The notes below the pieces were generated by a model. It searched no databases, had not been told where the DNA came from, and saw only the letters and a list, made by a program, of their open reading frames with translations. This document shows, piece by piece, positions 40,012 through 51,627 of a stretch of 64,000 nucleotides of DNA (the stretch's first letter is position 1; each line of letters begins with the position of its first letter). Source of the stretch: Litoditis marina (lineage: Eukaryota; Nematoda; Chromadorea; Rhabditida; Rhabditidae); NCBI GenBank assembly GCA_964036275.1, contig OZ038435.1:9296310-9360309 (forward strand). Direction: 5' to 3'. The translations under genes were made by a program, and so were the position numbers.

Positions 40012-41916
40012 ATGTGGAGACAGTGTGAGTGTTACTCAGATGAGTGGATGATTTTGGACTTCGATGGAGTAATCATAAGTAAGTTTTTGGTCAATTGGCA
40101 TTGTAGATTTCGCGACTTTATCAAAAAACATTAGATTTAGAGCTAGGATTCTGGGTGTCTCCCTTGTTGAGTCAGAGTCGAATTAGATGAGATTTAATTG
40201 GGTTTTCCGAACCAGCGAGAGAAGGTAGTTTTAGGCAGGATTCATACTTTTTGCTGCCGGATCGAGCGTTTTTTGCTGTCAAAGTCGGCAGAAAAATACT
40301 TCGAACTCTTGCAGTTTTGCAGTATTTTAGCGAGCAAACTGTACATGACGTCAATAGTTGATTATATTCCTTGAAACCTCTAAACGGGTCAAAAGTCTAA
40401 CTTTGTATATAATCAGATAAAATGTTTGCTCGAAATTTCCATATCTTGCCGGAATTTGACTTTTGTGTAGTTAAAGATGAGCGTATCGTATCGGATATTC
40501 ATTCTGTATGGTTTGGAGAGATCTCTGACACCAGAACAGAAATATGTAATGTGTAACCACCAAAATGAAAATGAACAAAAAATAAAATGTTTTACCATTA
40601 AAATCGTTTCCATACAAAATGTACTTGTTCTTTCTCTTTCAAGCAGGTTCAGACACAACAAGTAGCGTTACTAGAATTATAGTAATAATGACTTATATAT
40701 ATATTTGTTCTACATATTTATTTTACAGGCGAGAGGAAGGGTAGACGTCCTTCGGGTGGATGACACATTGTGGCTCTTCGGAAATATTGTGAGTTTTTCA
40801 ACACTAATTGTTTTCTATCGAGCATTAGGGTTCTTTAAAGATAGAGGTTCTCGCCAACATTGATTTTCAAACCCAACCGCTCGTCGTTTTTGTAGTTTGT
40901 AGACGCATAGAAAAGTACTAGGCTCAGGAATGAAGAAAAACAAATAAAGCAAACGGTATTTCTAAAACCTGTCATACTGTAGCTTTTTATTTTTTCAAAT
41001 TTGCCGCACTACGCAAAAGTGCGCGACGGTGATTGCGTATAAGGCACCAGGTAGACGGTTGGGCAGGAAAATACGACAACGCTGCTCTGCTTTTCACTTT
41101 TATATTTTTATTTCATGTTTTTGTTACATTCATTAGATTTAGATATACATATTTTATCTAATCAAAGTACATCTTCGAGCTGTTTTGTGTGTTTTGTGTT
41201 GGTTTTTTGTGTTGGTCAGCTTGAAAACAGTTTGCATAATTTGAATTGTCTGATTATGAATTCTTACAGGGTCTATTCTCGCTGGCATGGTGGTATGAAG
41301 TCTGCCATCTCCATTCGAAATTTCATATCCGGTGAGTAACATAGTATTTCATAATCTTTAGAGGACATACAGTGTATGTAGAAAGCAGTGGGTTTTTAAC
41401 GTTTTTTTGTGATCATGTAATCGGAAAGTTGCCTGGAATAATAGTGATAGTTGCATACTAGTTATTTCTCAGAATATTTAGGATAAAATAACAGAAGGGC
41501 TATTTTTTTGCCAGTATCTCGAGAAATTGATAACTGCCATACATTGTTATGAAGCTTCACGTAATTTCATCAAAAGTTCGTCCATAGTGTCATTTTCACA
41601 CACCGTTATAGTGTCATTTCCACGCGTCACATTCATTGAAAAACGTATTAGGGTGTTAGCATACGAAGATTGCTGAAAAATAACGCAATTCGTTGTTTTG
41701 TCACGGGTTTTCGCTCGATTTCTAGTCCATTTTCTTGATTTTGATTAGGGTATATCAGCGATTCAGCTGTATGGATATGAGAGTCACTTATCAGTGTTAC
41801 TTTTTCAGGAATCCGGTTCGCACGTGCAGGAATATTGCGAATCTTTCGGAATCGAAGCTGGCCGCGACCGATTCGCAACTCATTTGGATCAACTCCGCCA
41901 TGTCTTCAACAGATAG
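40012..41916 (+). other. Candidate nested gene or relic in gene C intron 8
   Basis: Four segments look like exons with nematode splice signals: 40012-40078 (starts MWRQCECYSDEWMILDFDG), 40729-40788 (ARGRVDVLRVDDTLWLFGNI), 41270-41331 (GLFSLAWWYEVCHLHSKFHI) and 41809-41916 (begins ESGSHVQEYCESFGIEAG, ends VFNR and TAG). The last three read protein-like in one phase each, but the phases do not join cleanly, so an exon is missing or frame is lost. I do not recognise the family. It could be a transposed gene fragment. Confidence 0.25.
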
Positions 41917-42325
41917 TATCTTGTTGCATTTTGGTTAGCCTATTAGTTTATTCTCGATTTAGATAGTTGAGCGAGCGCTATTCAATTTTCTCTCTGTAAA
42001 AATCAGCATTCTAAATTAAACTTTATTTGAAATACCGATCGCTCAAGTGTCTCCTTATATTTTTATGTGATATTTGATAGTGTTGCCCAACGGACGAGGG
42101 GTTCAAATAATTCACTAGTTATGAACCTATTGTGTATATAATATTTTACGACCAACCGATAGACGTGGGGCTATCATTTATCCGATTTAGTTCGAGTTAG
42201 GATCAACTTGATGATTTTATGTTCAAAACTGTTCCTTGTGGCTCCTTGAACCTCCTTATACCCACTGTCTTATTAACAATTTTCTCCAAATAGACGACAA
42301 TTCGGCTATATTAAATTGTTTGTAG

Positions 42326-42396
42326 AGTCACGTAAAACACAACGAATTTCAACACTCGCACCTAAATTTTTCTTTCTTCAGTTTTACGTGACTCTA
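42326..42396. repeat. Small foldback with AGAGTCACGTAAAAC ends
   Basis: AGAGTCACGTAAAAC near 42326 is mirrored by GTTTTACGTGACTCT ending near 42396, a unit of about 70 bp. Confidence 0.7.
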
Positions 42397-45371
42397 ATCC
42401 TAGATTTTCTACATATTTCATTCATCAACACTCGATACAATATAGCACATTTGTGCATTTCATAGACTGCTTTTTAACATATTAATATTTTCATTCAGCT
42501 TAGTTTTGAATTATTCATACCTTTTTATCGCAGTTTGTCCTGTAACATTTGTGCCAACGTGCACTACAATTCGTCATGTATTCATATAAACTTTTATTAA
42601 TGAATGGTACAATTTGGTCATAATTATCTTTTCATTGACAATAAACATATGACAATATCTAACAACGGCATCTTCATGCATGTAAGAACCGCTCCTCACA
42701 CCAGAACCAGATCCAACCCTGAAAGAGAAGTCGTGCTGATTCATAACAAAGAGTTCCAGAGTTCTGCGGTGTGTTTACAAATATACTAGCTAGTTTATTG
42801 TTTTATCCTTTTTCCAAACTACGAATTGTTCACAAGAACATTGATTGAGGGACAGAGAAACAACATTTTCATATATGCTGGCTCCCCAATGTTCACTTAG
42901 TGTGGTTTGGGCTCACTTTTATCGCACTGAATAGATACTATTTTATGTAGGAACATGTGTTGGATATTTTCCTGAGGAATGTTTTCGCTGCCAAGTACCT
43001 TGGGCTTACATAAACGAATAGACAACAGAAAAAATGTATGACCAGAAAATACTCACCTGACACTAAGCAGATGGACGTCAGTCGTACAAATAACCCTCAC
43101 CAGCCTTAAACAATACACAGAATGAGGATGGAAAATGTTCTTGCGCTTTCAGAAAATGACACAGAAATGCGAATTTACTGCTAAAAACTGATAAGTTTGT
43201 GTTTCTGATTGCCGAATAATATGCGAAATTAACGGAATGGGTGAAATATATTATAGAATCAAACACACTTATCGCAAACGTGTAGTTTGTAGAATATCAA
43301 ACATTTTGTTTTTCCATCACTTTCACTTGCGTAATCTATCTCGACAGATAATTCGTCGTGGAATTTCTATATGAAAAGACTTGGAAGATGATCATATATT
43401 GGATAACAATCATCCCTAATCGATTAACAGATATTAATTAACAACAAAAATAATAAACAAAAAGAATAGATCGCCGTGCGCCATTTTTTGTCGAGAATTA
43501 CGGTACGCGCAAAAGGTACGTATGACACCGCCACAACTCCGAGCAACTCCGAGCGCGGCGGGAATTTGAAAAATATTGAAAAACACATCACAAATTTCGC
43601 ACATTGAGAGAAGAAACATGGTATTTCGGGTTTAGATACAATGGTTGATATATAATAACGTCCAATAAAGCACTCATTTTCAATGTTGGCGAGACCCTTT
43701 ATCTTGTCAAAAGTTTCAGATAAAACAGTTCAATGTTACATAGTGAAACCTAAAAACTTAAATTAACGTGCGTAATTTTAAAATCATACACGATACCTCC
43801 GCAAAACAGATTTTGCCTCTCGCTTATCGCGTTTAAAACAGTTTTCGCTTTAAAAATGATCGGAAGCTCCAGGAATAGGAAGAAATGAGCATCGGTCGAC
43901 GCAATAAGTACGGAGTAGTTTAGCTGTGGTTCGAGTTAATATTAACTGTGGCATTGTTCATTCAAATTCAGCCCACATATGATTGAAATTTGCTAAAATA
44001 GGCGCACAACATTTTGAGTTGAGTGTAAGGAGCTTGTGACCAAGAAAGTACCAAACCTTTTATAGTTTGAGTCATTTTTTGTTGGGCGATTTCGGTGGGA
44101 GCCAATTTGGAGATTTTAGTGGGAGCCAATTAGCTATTCAATTCTCTGCTATACCAGTTAAGGGAAGGGATCGTGTCAGTAAACATTTTGATTAAGATTT
44201 TGACCTCCACCGGTTCGGCCTTACTCGTAGCTCAGTGAGGTGGTCCGATTAGCCCTAAAAACCGGCTCTATTCGCATTGATAAGCTGTATTGTTTTTTTC
44301 AAATGATAGGATAAGTTGTTTTTCGAATCCAAAACCACGTTATTTCTCAATAGTCACATTGTACACTGATATTATAGTACATGATAGCGACTTTTTCTCT
44401 CACGTAAAATAACATATCCCAGCTGAGAAACTGAATGCTTCAAAGACCTGACACCATGGGACGGTTAAAATACCCCGTCGAAGTGGTGTAGACCCATGCA
44501 CATTTTCGCCCTATTTCTAGAAGTTACGCTCATTTTTACAAGCGAGAACAGTTCGACACACGATACACGAGAAATGTACTCACTTTTCAGAAGTATAATG
44601 CCAGTTTTCAGAGTTACACACGTTCATTTTAGTTGTACTGGCACTTATCTATTTTACCTATGCCTGACACCTGAGAAACGGTGGAAATCTGAACGAGAAA
44701 TAAAGTATGAAAAACTTCGGTGACTATTTGTGATTTTCCTTTCATAAAATAACTTTTTAGGTGTCTGTCATAGTGTCATCCTGGGTTCGTTCTCGGGCAA
44801 AGCGACGGAATCAATAACAAGAAAACGGAAGAAGATTCTGGGATTCCCGAGACCCGTCCCAAAAGTGCTTCATGTCGTCCCACTTCGCTGCTGTTTGTTT
44901 AGCTCCATATTCCCTTGGACATACTTTGTAGTGTATTGTGTGAGTTTTCATACAAAATATAAGAAAAAGTAGAGTTACGAGGCTATCTAAAATTGTTTTT
45001 TTAGTTAGTTAATGATCTTTTTTCGTGCGTGTAAAAAATTAGGGTTTGAAACGTTCCAAACAATTTTTAGGCTTTTGGATAATGTTGACATGATATTTTC
45101 GTGTTTTGGAACATTTCAAATGTCGATGTAGCTTTTAGCATCGTTCAAATGTCTGGTTCCCAGTTCCAACTGTTCTAATGTGCCAGAATTTTCTATTTCC
45201 ATTCGGAAAGGTTTCGAGAATATAGGGATTTGGAACAAGACAAACTAATTTTATGATTTTGATAAATGCTGAATATTCCCCTTTCCTTTTTGAAACATTT
45301 CCTAATTTATGTTTTCTAGAAAGGTTTGAATAACATAGGGGTTTGAAATTTGTTTTCTCAGAATGTATGTG

Positions 45372-45670
45372 TTTGACACTTTTCAAATCATCACTTTTCC
45401 ATTTGGAAACTCTTGGAAGTAGTAATATTGTAGGTGCTTGAACCATGTCTCTTGGAATATAGGTTTTTGACACTTTTCAAATCATCACTTTTCCATTTGG
45501 AAACTCTTGGAAGTAGTAATATTGTAGGTGCTTGAACCATGTCTCTTGGAATATAGGTTTTTGACACTTTTCAAATCATCACTTTTCCATTTGAAAAACT
45601 CTTGGAAGTAGTAATATTGTAGGTGCTTGAACCATGTCTCTTGGAATATAGGTTTTTGACACATTTCAAA
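45372..45670. repeat. 94 bp tandem repeat, about 3 copies
   Basis: Units with TTTGACACTTTTCAAATCAT, GTAGTAATATTGTAGGTG and CATGTCTCTTGGAATATAGG recur with offsets of 94, 94 and 95 bp. The flanks hold more degenerate copies. Confidence 0.9.
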
Positions 45671-45914
45671 TAATTACTTTTCCATTTGGAAACTTTTGAA
45701 GTAGCAGTATATCTGTTTGAAATGTGTGAGATGTTTATTCTTGTGATAATCGTGTTGTACTTTGATCAGTTTGTCATAATGTGATAATAAATGTTCCTCA
45801 ACAATGTGTTTGTTTTTAAGTTCAAAATTATGGTTCCGGCTTTTAAAATCTTCCATAGTTGAAAGTGGGTGGCAATTGCAGAGACAGAAAACTACCACCG
45901 TATCCGAGTGATTT

Positions 45915-46045
45915 CGGGCGACACGGCCTCCTCATTTGGCACAAAACAGCGATATTTTTCACGAAGTACCAAAATACAGAAAATTTGGCACGTTTCCTGG
46001 TTTTCGGCGACTTTCCAATTTTTTTTAATTGACCCCGCCTTATAT
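45915..46045 (-). mobile_element. TATAAGGCGGGG MITE-like repeat, copy 2
   Basis: On the minus strand it starts TATAAGGCGGGGTCAATT at 46043 and continues GGAAAGTCGCCGAAAACCAG. A shared ATTTGGCACAAAAC piece at about 45938 is in direct orientation to copy 1, so these are two MITE copies rather than ends of one giant element. Confidence 0.55.
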
Positions 46046-47058
46046 CAACTGGAAAAAATACATTATTGCATGAACCTGGAAGTTTTGCGACCACGCGGAA
46101 CTGAACTACGTAGAACTCGTACTTCGAGTTGAAGATTCATCTATTTCTTGAACACAGGAGAAGAACCTAAGACGTCAAAACTGCATGTAGTTTCATAGTG
46201 TGAAGTCGCATTAGCTACGCTGAACAATCTATACGGTGTTCACACTTGGAAGTTGATGGTAACACATAATTTTGCGTTATCCATCCATAATTTGTATTGT
46301 TTTAAACCTATGATGTGAATGAACTTTTATAATTATTATTATCCATATCAAAAACGTTTCAGGACAATTTCACAAAATGAACCGTTACCGAGCCAAAGGG
46401 GGAAAATGCACATTGCGCGCGGGTAGGTTTACTGCTTCTTTAAAAATTGGTTACTAATTTATTCGAGTTATAATTTTATTGGACAAATCTGCAAGATGTC
46501 CTATGTCCGAAGCCAGCCTAAACTGTCTATGTCACTTTATCTCGTTGCGTTTGTAGTGTTAACCCGTTGCTTTCTGCTTAATATTTGTTAGTTTCGACCT
46601 GTATCTACTCCAGAATACCACTCAGCTTAACATCATCCGGAATTATCTGTTCATTTTTTTCCAGTTGTATCCGGATGGCGAAATCGAATCTTCGGGTCAG
46701 AGAGTAAAAGAATGGGTTGCCTATTCCTGTGCCGATAATATTAGGAATTTCGTCTGCAAAAAACCAACTCTGTGATCGAATGAGGACCATAAAACGATTT
46801 TATTCCAACTCCAATAATTTTTGTACTTTGTACTAACAAAGCCTACTCTGTCTAGTCTCGGAGTATTATTTGCTACTCATTTTGTTCCTCTGTCTGTTCT
46901 CTCAATGGCAATCATTCTGTGACTGTATTATCCAATGTTGTTTCTCAACCTCTGCTTTCTTCTTACTTTTTCAGTCCTGTTTTTCATATTTTTCACGCTT
47001 TCATTTGCGTAATAAATCATCATCATCACCATAATCCCGTTATGCTTTTCTCAGTTAA

Positions 47059-50000
47059 AGGTATAATTCGGCTTAAACTTGAGTAATTCCAATATTTTGG
47101 CCATAAGACCAATGTATATCAGGCACCGTATCAAAGTCATGAAAATGGTGAGCTCACCCTGAATGAGAACCTGATCACAGTCTGGCCACATAGTTGCCAA
47201 CTTTCCGTGTTGAAGCATAGTAAAAGTGACCCGAATCTGGGTCAGGTAGTGTCCAGATAGTTCAGCTCAGAGCTGACCTTTTTAGGAGACTTTGCTACGG
47301 TGCCAGTAGTTTGATATGTACAAACAAGAAATAACCATCCAGACGGCAGGCGATGGATGGATGGTTAGGTCACTTTCAATTAATAATCTGTGCCGTGAAG
47401 AAATGAAGACAAATTTGTTGTCAGAGTACCCTTCTGCATAGTTAGATGCAATTGGTCATTCGGGGCGTTTAAGGGCTAAGTATAGTCTGTTTCACCAATC
47501 GATGTACTCCTACAGTAATCCGTTAATTATTCAAGAGGGTGTTTTCTAATGGAAAAGTCATTACTTGGGTTTCAAATTTCCAGAGTTAGTAGTAGTAAAC
47601 ATGCAGAAGACACTATCAACATTTTGAGGAGTTCTAAATAGGCTAATATACCAAACTCTGTCCTGGAAGTGTTAGCGGATTACTGTAGAGGGTTATAAGT
47701 GGGTGGAACAAACTATAAGTAGTAACCACGTGGCGTGTTGTCATGGCGTTTTGATGTTTTGATGCAAGTTAGAACTAGTTCACTCGCTAAAATTCAACTA
47801 CTGAAAACCGGAATTTGCCCGGATAAGCTAAAAACACTCATGTAGGACCTGAGTCACAAATTTACCTATGTGCTAAGTTTGCTATTACAGGAACCCGTTT
47901 CGGTCGGAAATGGATGCCGATGGCGGCTGAGCTCTTCGCCCCTCCTTTTTCTCCGGGAGACGAAGAGTTGAAACACCGAGGGTCGATGAGAATTGTGAGT
48001 TGAACTGTTCATCACAATTAAGACGTAATACATGTTGGCGAAACATCAAGAAAATTGTTGTGCAATTGTCGTGTAAGAGCTCTTTCTAAGCTGCAGTTAT
48101 GCGGCACGATCTCAGAAATCATTGAGAATTAAGCATATTGAAAGGATGTATGTGTTAGATTACACGTTGTATGTCGTACATCATAGGCTACGGGACACTT
48201 GCGTTCTGTGAAAACGCTGGTTCTCTGATTGTTACCCGATAATAATGTCATAACGGGATATTTTGACAACGCAAAGTTAGCAATAATCCGAGAAACAGTA
48301 AATTTTTCGTGTTGTGTTCTAGTATCTGACTCGACTAACCATTCTCTTACGCAGTTGTTACTCATTGTTGTAAAACTGATCAAAATAAAAGCATGTAAGA
48401 GGTAGGGTGTTCCACCACGGGTGTTTATCCAGTCACACACCAGTAAGGTGTGACTATTCCCCAATAAGGAGCCCGTTTTCACAATTTATTGTGCGAAGGG
48501 TGTAATTTTGCATAAAAGGGGGAAACGTTCCCGATACTGCGGCAAAAATAGGCCAGTTTGTGAAAGTGTTTGCTCTATCTCACGTATGTTCCTAGTGTGG
48601 AGAATGGAGAATGGAGAAATCTCACGTATGAGAATTCATTGCAGATGGTCTGGAAAGGACTGCCAGCAGGCTACTAAGGGTCCATCCTCGAGGGCAATGG
48701 CATTGGAGTCACCCGTGGGATACTCATGAACATTCACTTGGTGAGTTTCCAAGTTTAGTTAATTGGGTATGATATTATTCAATGAAAAGCGAGTGAGTGA
48801 AAATCTCTCCTCTGCATTATAGTTTCAATGTTCACGGAAGATCTATTGGAAATATATGTTCGTTTGAGCGCATAGTGCCTTTGGAAGCGGCCGAGGCTAT
48901 GGACAAATTTGTTTCTAACGGAGTAAAACAGTGGCTAATAAACCGAATTTCGATAGTTTGTTGATGTCCCGGACATCTCGGTCATGGCATTTGGTCCACA
49001 GCCTGTGGTTAGTTCGATGCTCACCGAAATTTCACGTGAACACATGCGAGTAATTCAAAAAACTTAATGTTTAGTGTCAATGAGACCTAACATGAACTGC
49101 TTGCGAGAGTTTCACCAACTAACGATTAGTAAATACTAAAGATCAGTAAATACTGTAGATCGGTTATTACCATAGATACGAATACAATTTCGTAAGCTGT
49201 ATAGTTGATTTGAGCAGGAACTTGTCTCTATCAAATATCAGGAGTTAGAAACTTGATGAAATTTGCAGGTTCTGGTTAATCTCCGCTACGTTCAGTCTGT
49301 CGAAGGAACAGGGATCGCGGGAATGGACTGCCCAGCTGAGACATATACTAGTGAGTGCCCACTACATATTGTACGCTCTAATGGAGAGTTACTATTATAT
49401 GGTCCAATATACATAATTGCGGCAGTATCATCGCACTGTGCCGTATTTACTTTGAACGCCGCTGCGACCTGTTGTCTTTATGACGATTATTGTATTTAGA
49501 CGACTGAGGGGCCACTAATCGCAATGTCCGGTCATATGACTTGTCTAACCGACTTGTTAGATAATGCGCAAATTCAACTTTGCTTAAAACGGACAACGCT
49601 GGTTTTTGAGCAAAACAAGCAACAGCTCAATTAGAGATTGAACGTTAGAAGCGTGCGGAATGTATGAAATTATTAACTCATAATTGTCAGACCAAGACTC
49701 TGTTTTATGCGCACTGTATAGTGGCTGTCAGCTAATATTGGAAAAACATTCCAACCGAGTTTCGAATTTGTACTAGGGCGTAAAGGCGTCAAATTCCTAG
49801 CCCCGAATAGCAATTTCGGTAAAGTTCTAGTTCCAAAGGGCTTGGTATAGGATTTAAAGTTGGGATATTACTGAAGTGCATTAAGGGGCGCACTTGCATA
49901 GGCAAGATACCTTTGACAGAGAACCTGTGGGTTGTGGGGATAAACATTGTTTTATTTTTTCTCAACTGTCGTGCGACCAAATGAAACGGGAAATTACCGT

Positions 50001-51627
50001 TGTGGGGTTAATAAAGTGGCTTGCGTTCAGAATGATTTGAACAAGCATCTTGATAGTTATCGAGCAGTTTATATAATAGAATATTATGCAAAATTTATTG
50101 TAGTATAATATTTATTATGTAAACTGCGAGATAACTATTATATAATTTTGCATAATATTCTATGATAGTTATCTCGCAGTTTACATAATAAATATTATAC
50201 TACAATAAATTTTGCATAATATTCTATTATATAAACTGCTCGATAACTATCAATATGCTTGTTCAAATCATTCTGAACGCAAGCCACTTTATTAACTACA
50301 CAACGGTAATTTCCCGTTTCATTTGGTCGCACGACAGTTGAGAAAAAAATAAAACAATGTTTATCCCCACAACCCACAGGTTTTATGTCAAAGGTATCTT
50401 GCCTATGCAAGTGCGCCCCTTAATGCACTTTAGTAATATCCCCAACTTTAAATCCTAAATCAAGCCCTTTGGAACTAGAATTTCAAAGAAATTGCTATTC
50501 GGGGCTAGGAATTTGACGCCTTTACGCCGTACAAACTCGTACAAATCAAAGTACAAATTCGAAACTCGATTGGAATGTTTTTCCAATATTAGCTGACATC
50601 CAATATACAGTGCGCATGAAACAGAGTCTTGGTCTGACAATTATGAGTTAATAATTTCATAAATTCCGCACGCTTCTAACGTTCAATCTCAAATTGAGCT
50701 GTTGCTTGTCTTGCTCAAAAACCAGCGTTGTGCGTTTTAAGCAAAGTTTCATTTGCGCATCATTTAACAAGTCGGTTAGACAAGTCATATGACCGGACAT
50801 TGCGATTGATAGCCCCTCGGTCGTCTAAATACAATAATCGTCAAGACAACAGGTCGCAGCGGCGTTCAAAGTAAATACGGCCCAGAGCAATGTTACTGCC
50901 GCAATTATGTATATTGGATCATATAATAATAACTCTCCATTAGAGCGTACAATATGTAGTGGGCACTCACTAGTATATGTCCCAGCTCGGCCGTCCATTC
51001 CCGCGATCCCTGTTCCTTCGACAGACTGAACGTAGCGGAGGTTAACCAGAACCTGCAACTGCAAAAATTTCATCAAGTTCTAACTTCTGATATTTGATAG
51101 AGACAATTTCTTGCTCAAATCCATTATACAGCTCACGAAATTGTAATCGTATCTATGGTATTAACTGATCTTCAGTATTTACTGATCTTTAGTATTTACC
51201 AATCTGTAGTATTTACTAATCTTTAGTTGGCGAAACTCTCGCAAGCAGTTCATGTTAGGTCTCATTGACACTAAACATTCAGTTTTTTGAATTACTCGCA
51301 TATGTTTACGTGAAATTTCGGTGAACATTGAACCAACCACAGGCTGTGGACCCAATGCCATGACCGAGATGTCCGAGACATCCACAAACGATCGAAACTC
51401 GGTTTATTAGAAACTCGGACATAAGATAACCATCCAGACGGCAGGCGCGCGAGTTTCAAACAAGGGGTTATGCAACATAATTGATACGGTATTTTTTGTA
51501 GTTTCGACCTTATTTTTCCGAGTTTTTGTGTTTCCGATGTCTTCACCACCCTAATGCGCATCTTTTTCCTGAATTTCGTTTAGAGAGGTGCATTTTGAAA
51601 ATCTCAGGTTTTAACCTAATTATACCT
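47059..51627. mobile_element. 4.6 kb element flanked by TTAA, right-arm copy
   Basis: Mirror of 27205-31774. TTAA lies at 47055-47058 and 51628-51631 beside the same AGGTATAATT inverted ends. Both TTAA sites lie inside the duplicated block, so this copy came with the duplication rather than by a second transposition. Confidence 0.55.
48927..51410. repeat. 2.5 kb nested palindrome, right-arm copy
   Basis: Mirror of 27422-29905 with the same centre, now at about 50162. Confidence 0.85.

Larger units (their letters stand above)
36500..46362. other. Oversized intron 8 of gene C (9.86 kb)
   Basis: Contents: two opposed copies of a MITE starting TATAAGGCGGGG (36544 and 46043), a 54 bp tandem repeat, ACACCAGTAAGG-family ends, a 17 bp poly-G run, a candidate nested set of exons (40012-41916), a small foldback at 42326, and a 94 bp tandem repeat. 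The rest (for example 37.0-38.3 kb and 42.4-45.3 kb) shows no recognisable gene. Confidence 0.6.
32724..46775 (+). pseudogene. C-type lectin-like gene C: chimeric, with in-frame TGA
   Basis: Exons: 32724-32806, 33104-33219, 33611-33730, 33966-34026, 34591-34724, 35298-35350, 35948-36050, 36402-36499, 46363-46422, 46665-46775. Without the stop they would give 939 nt (312 aa). Exon 9 reads FTK-stop where gene A has YTKW: TGA at 46378-46380 replaces a TGG, at codon 262, which would remove the end of CTLD2. Intron 8 is 9.86 kb, far larger than in its siblings. Signal peptide MRLLHALLLPLCWA. CTLD1 has GGHLTSIQNAF, YWIGAN, WSWTDGSTW and YVCELP. CTLD2 has CESGWTLFGK, GGHLVSIHSEDE and EWFWTDGTS. Exons 1-6 resemble gene D and exons 7-10 resemble gene A, with a relic promoter and exon 1 in intron 6. 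All splice sites look intact, so decay may be recent. Confidence 0.75.

Noticed and set aside
45372..45670. CRISPR-like array
   Set aside because: The repeats are contiguous 94 bp tandem units without unique spacers, in a eukaryotic intron.
36544..46043. One 9.5 kb transposon bounded by TATAAGGCGGGG inverted ends
   Set aside because: The two ends share additional internal sequence in direct orientation, which fits two separate MITE copies better.
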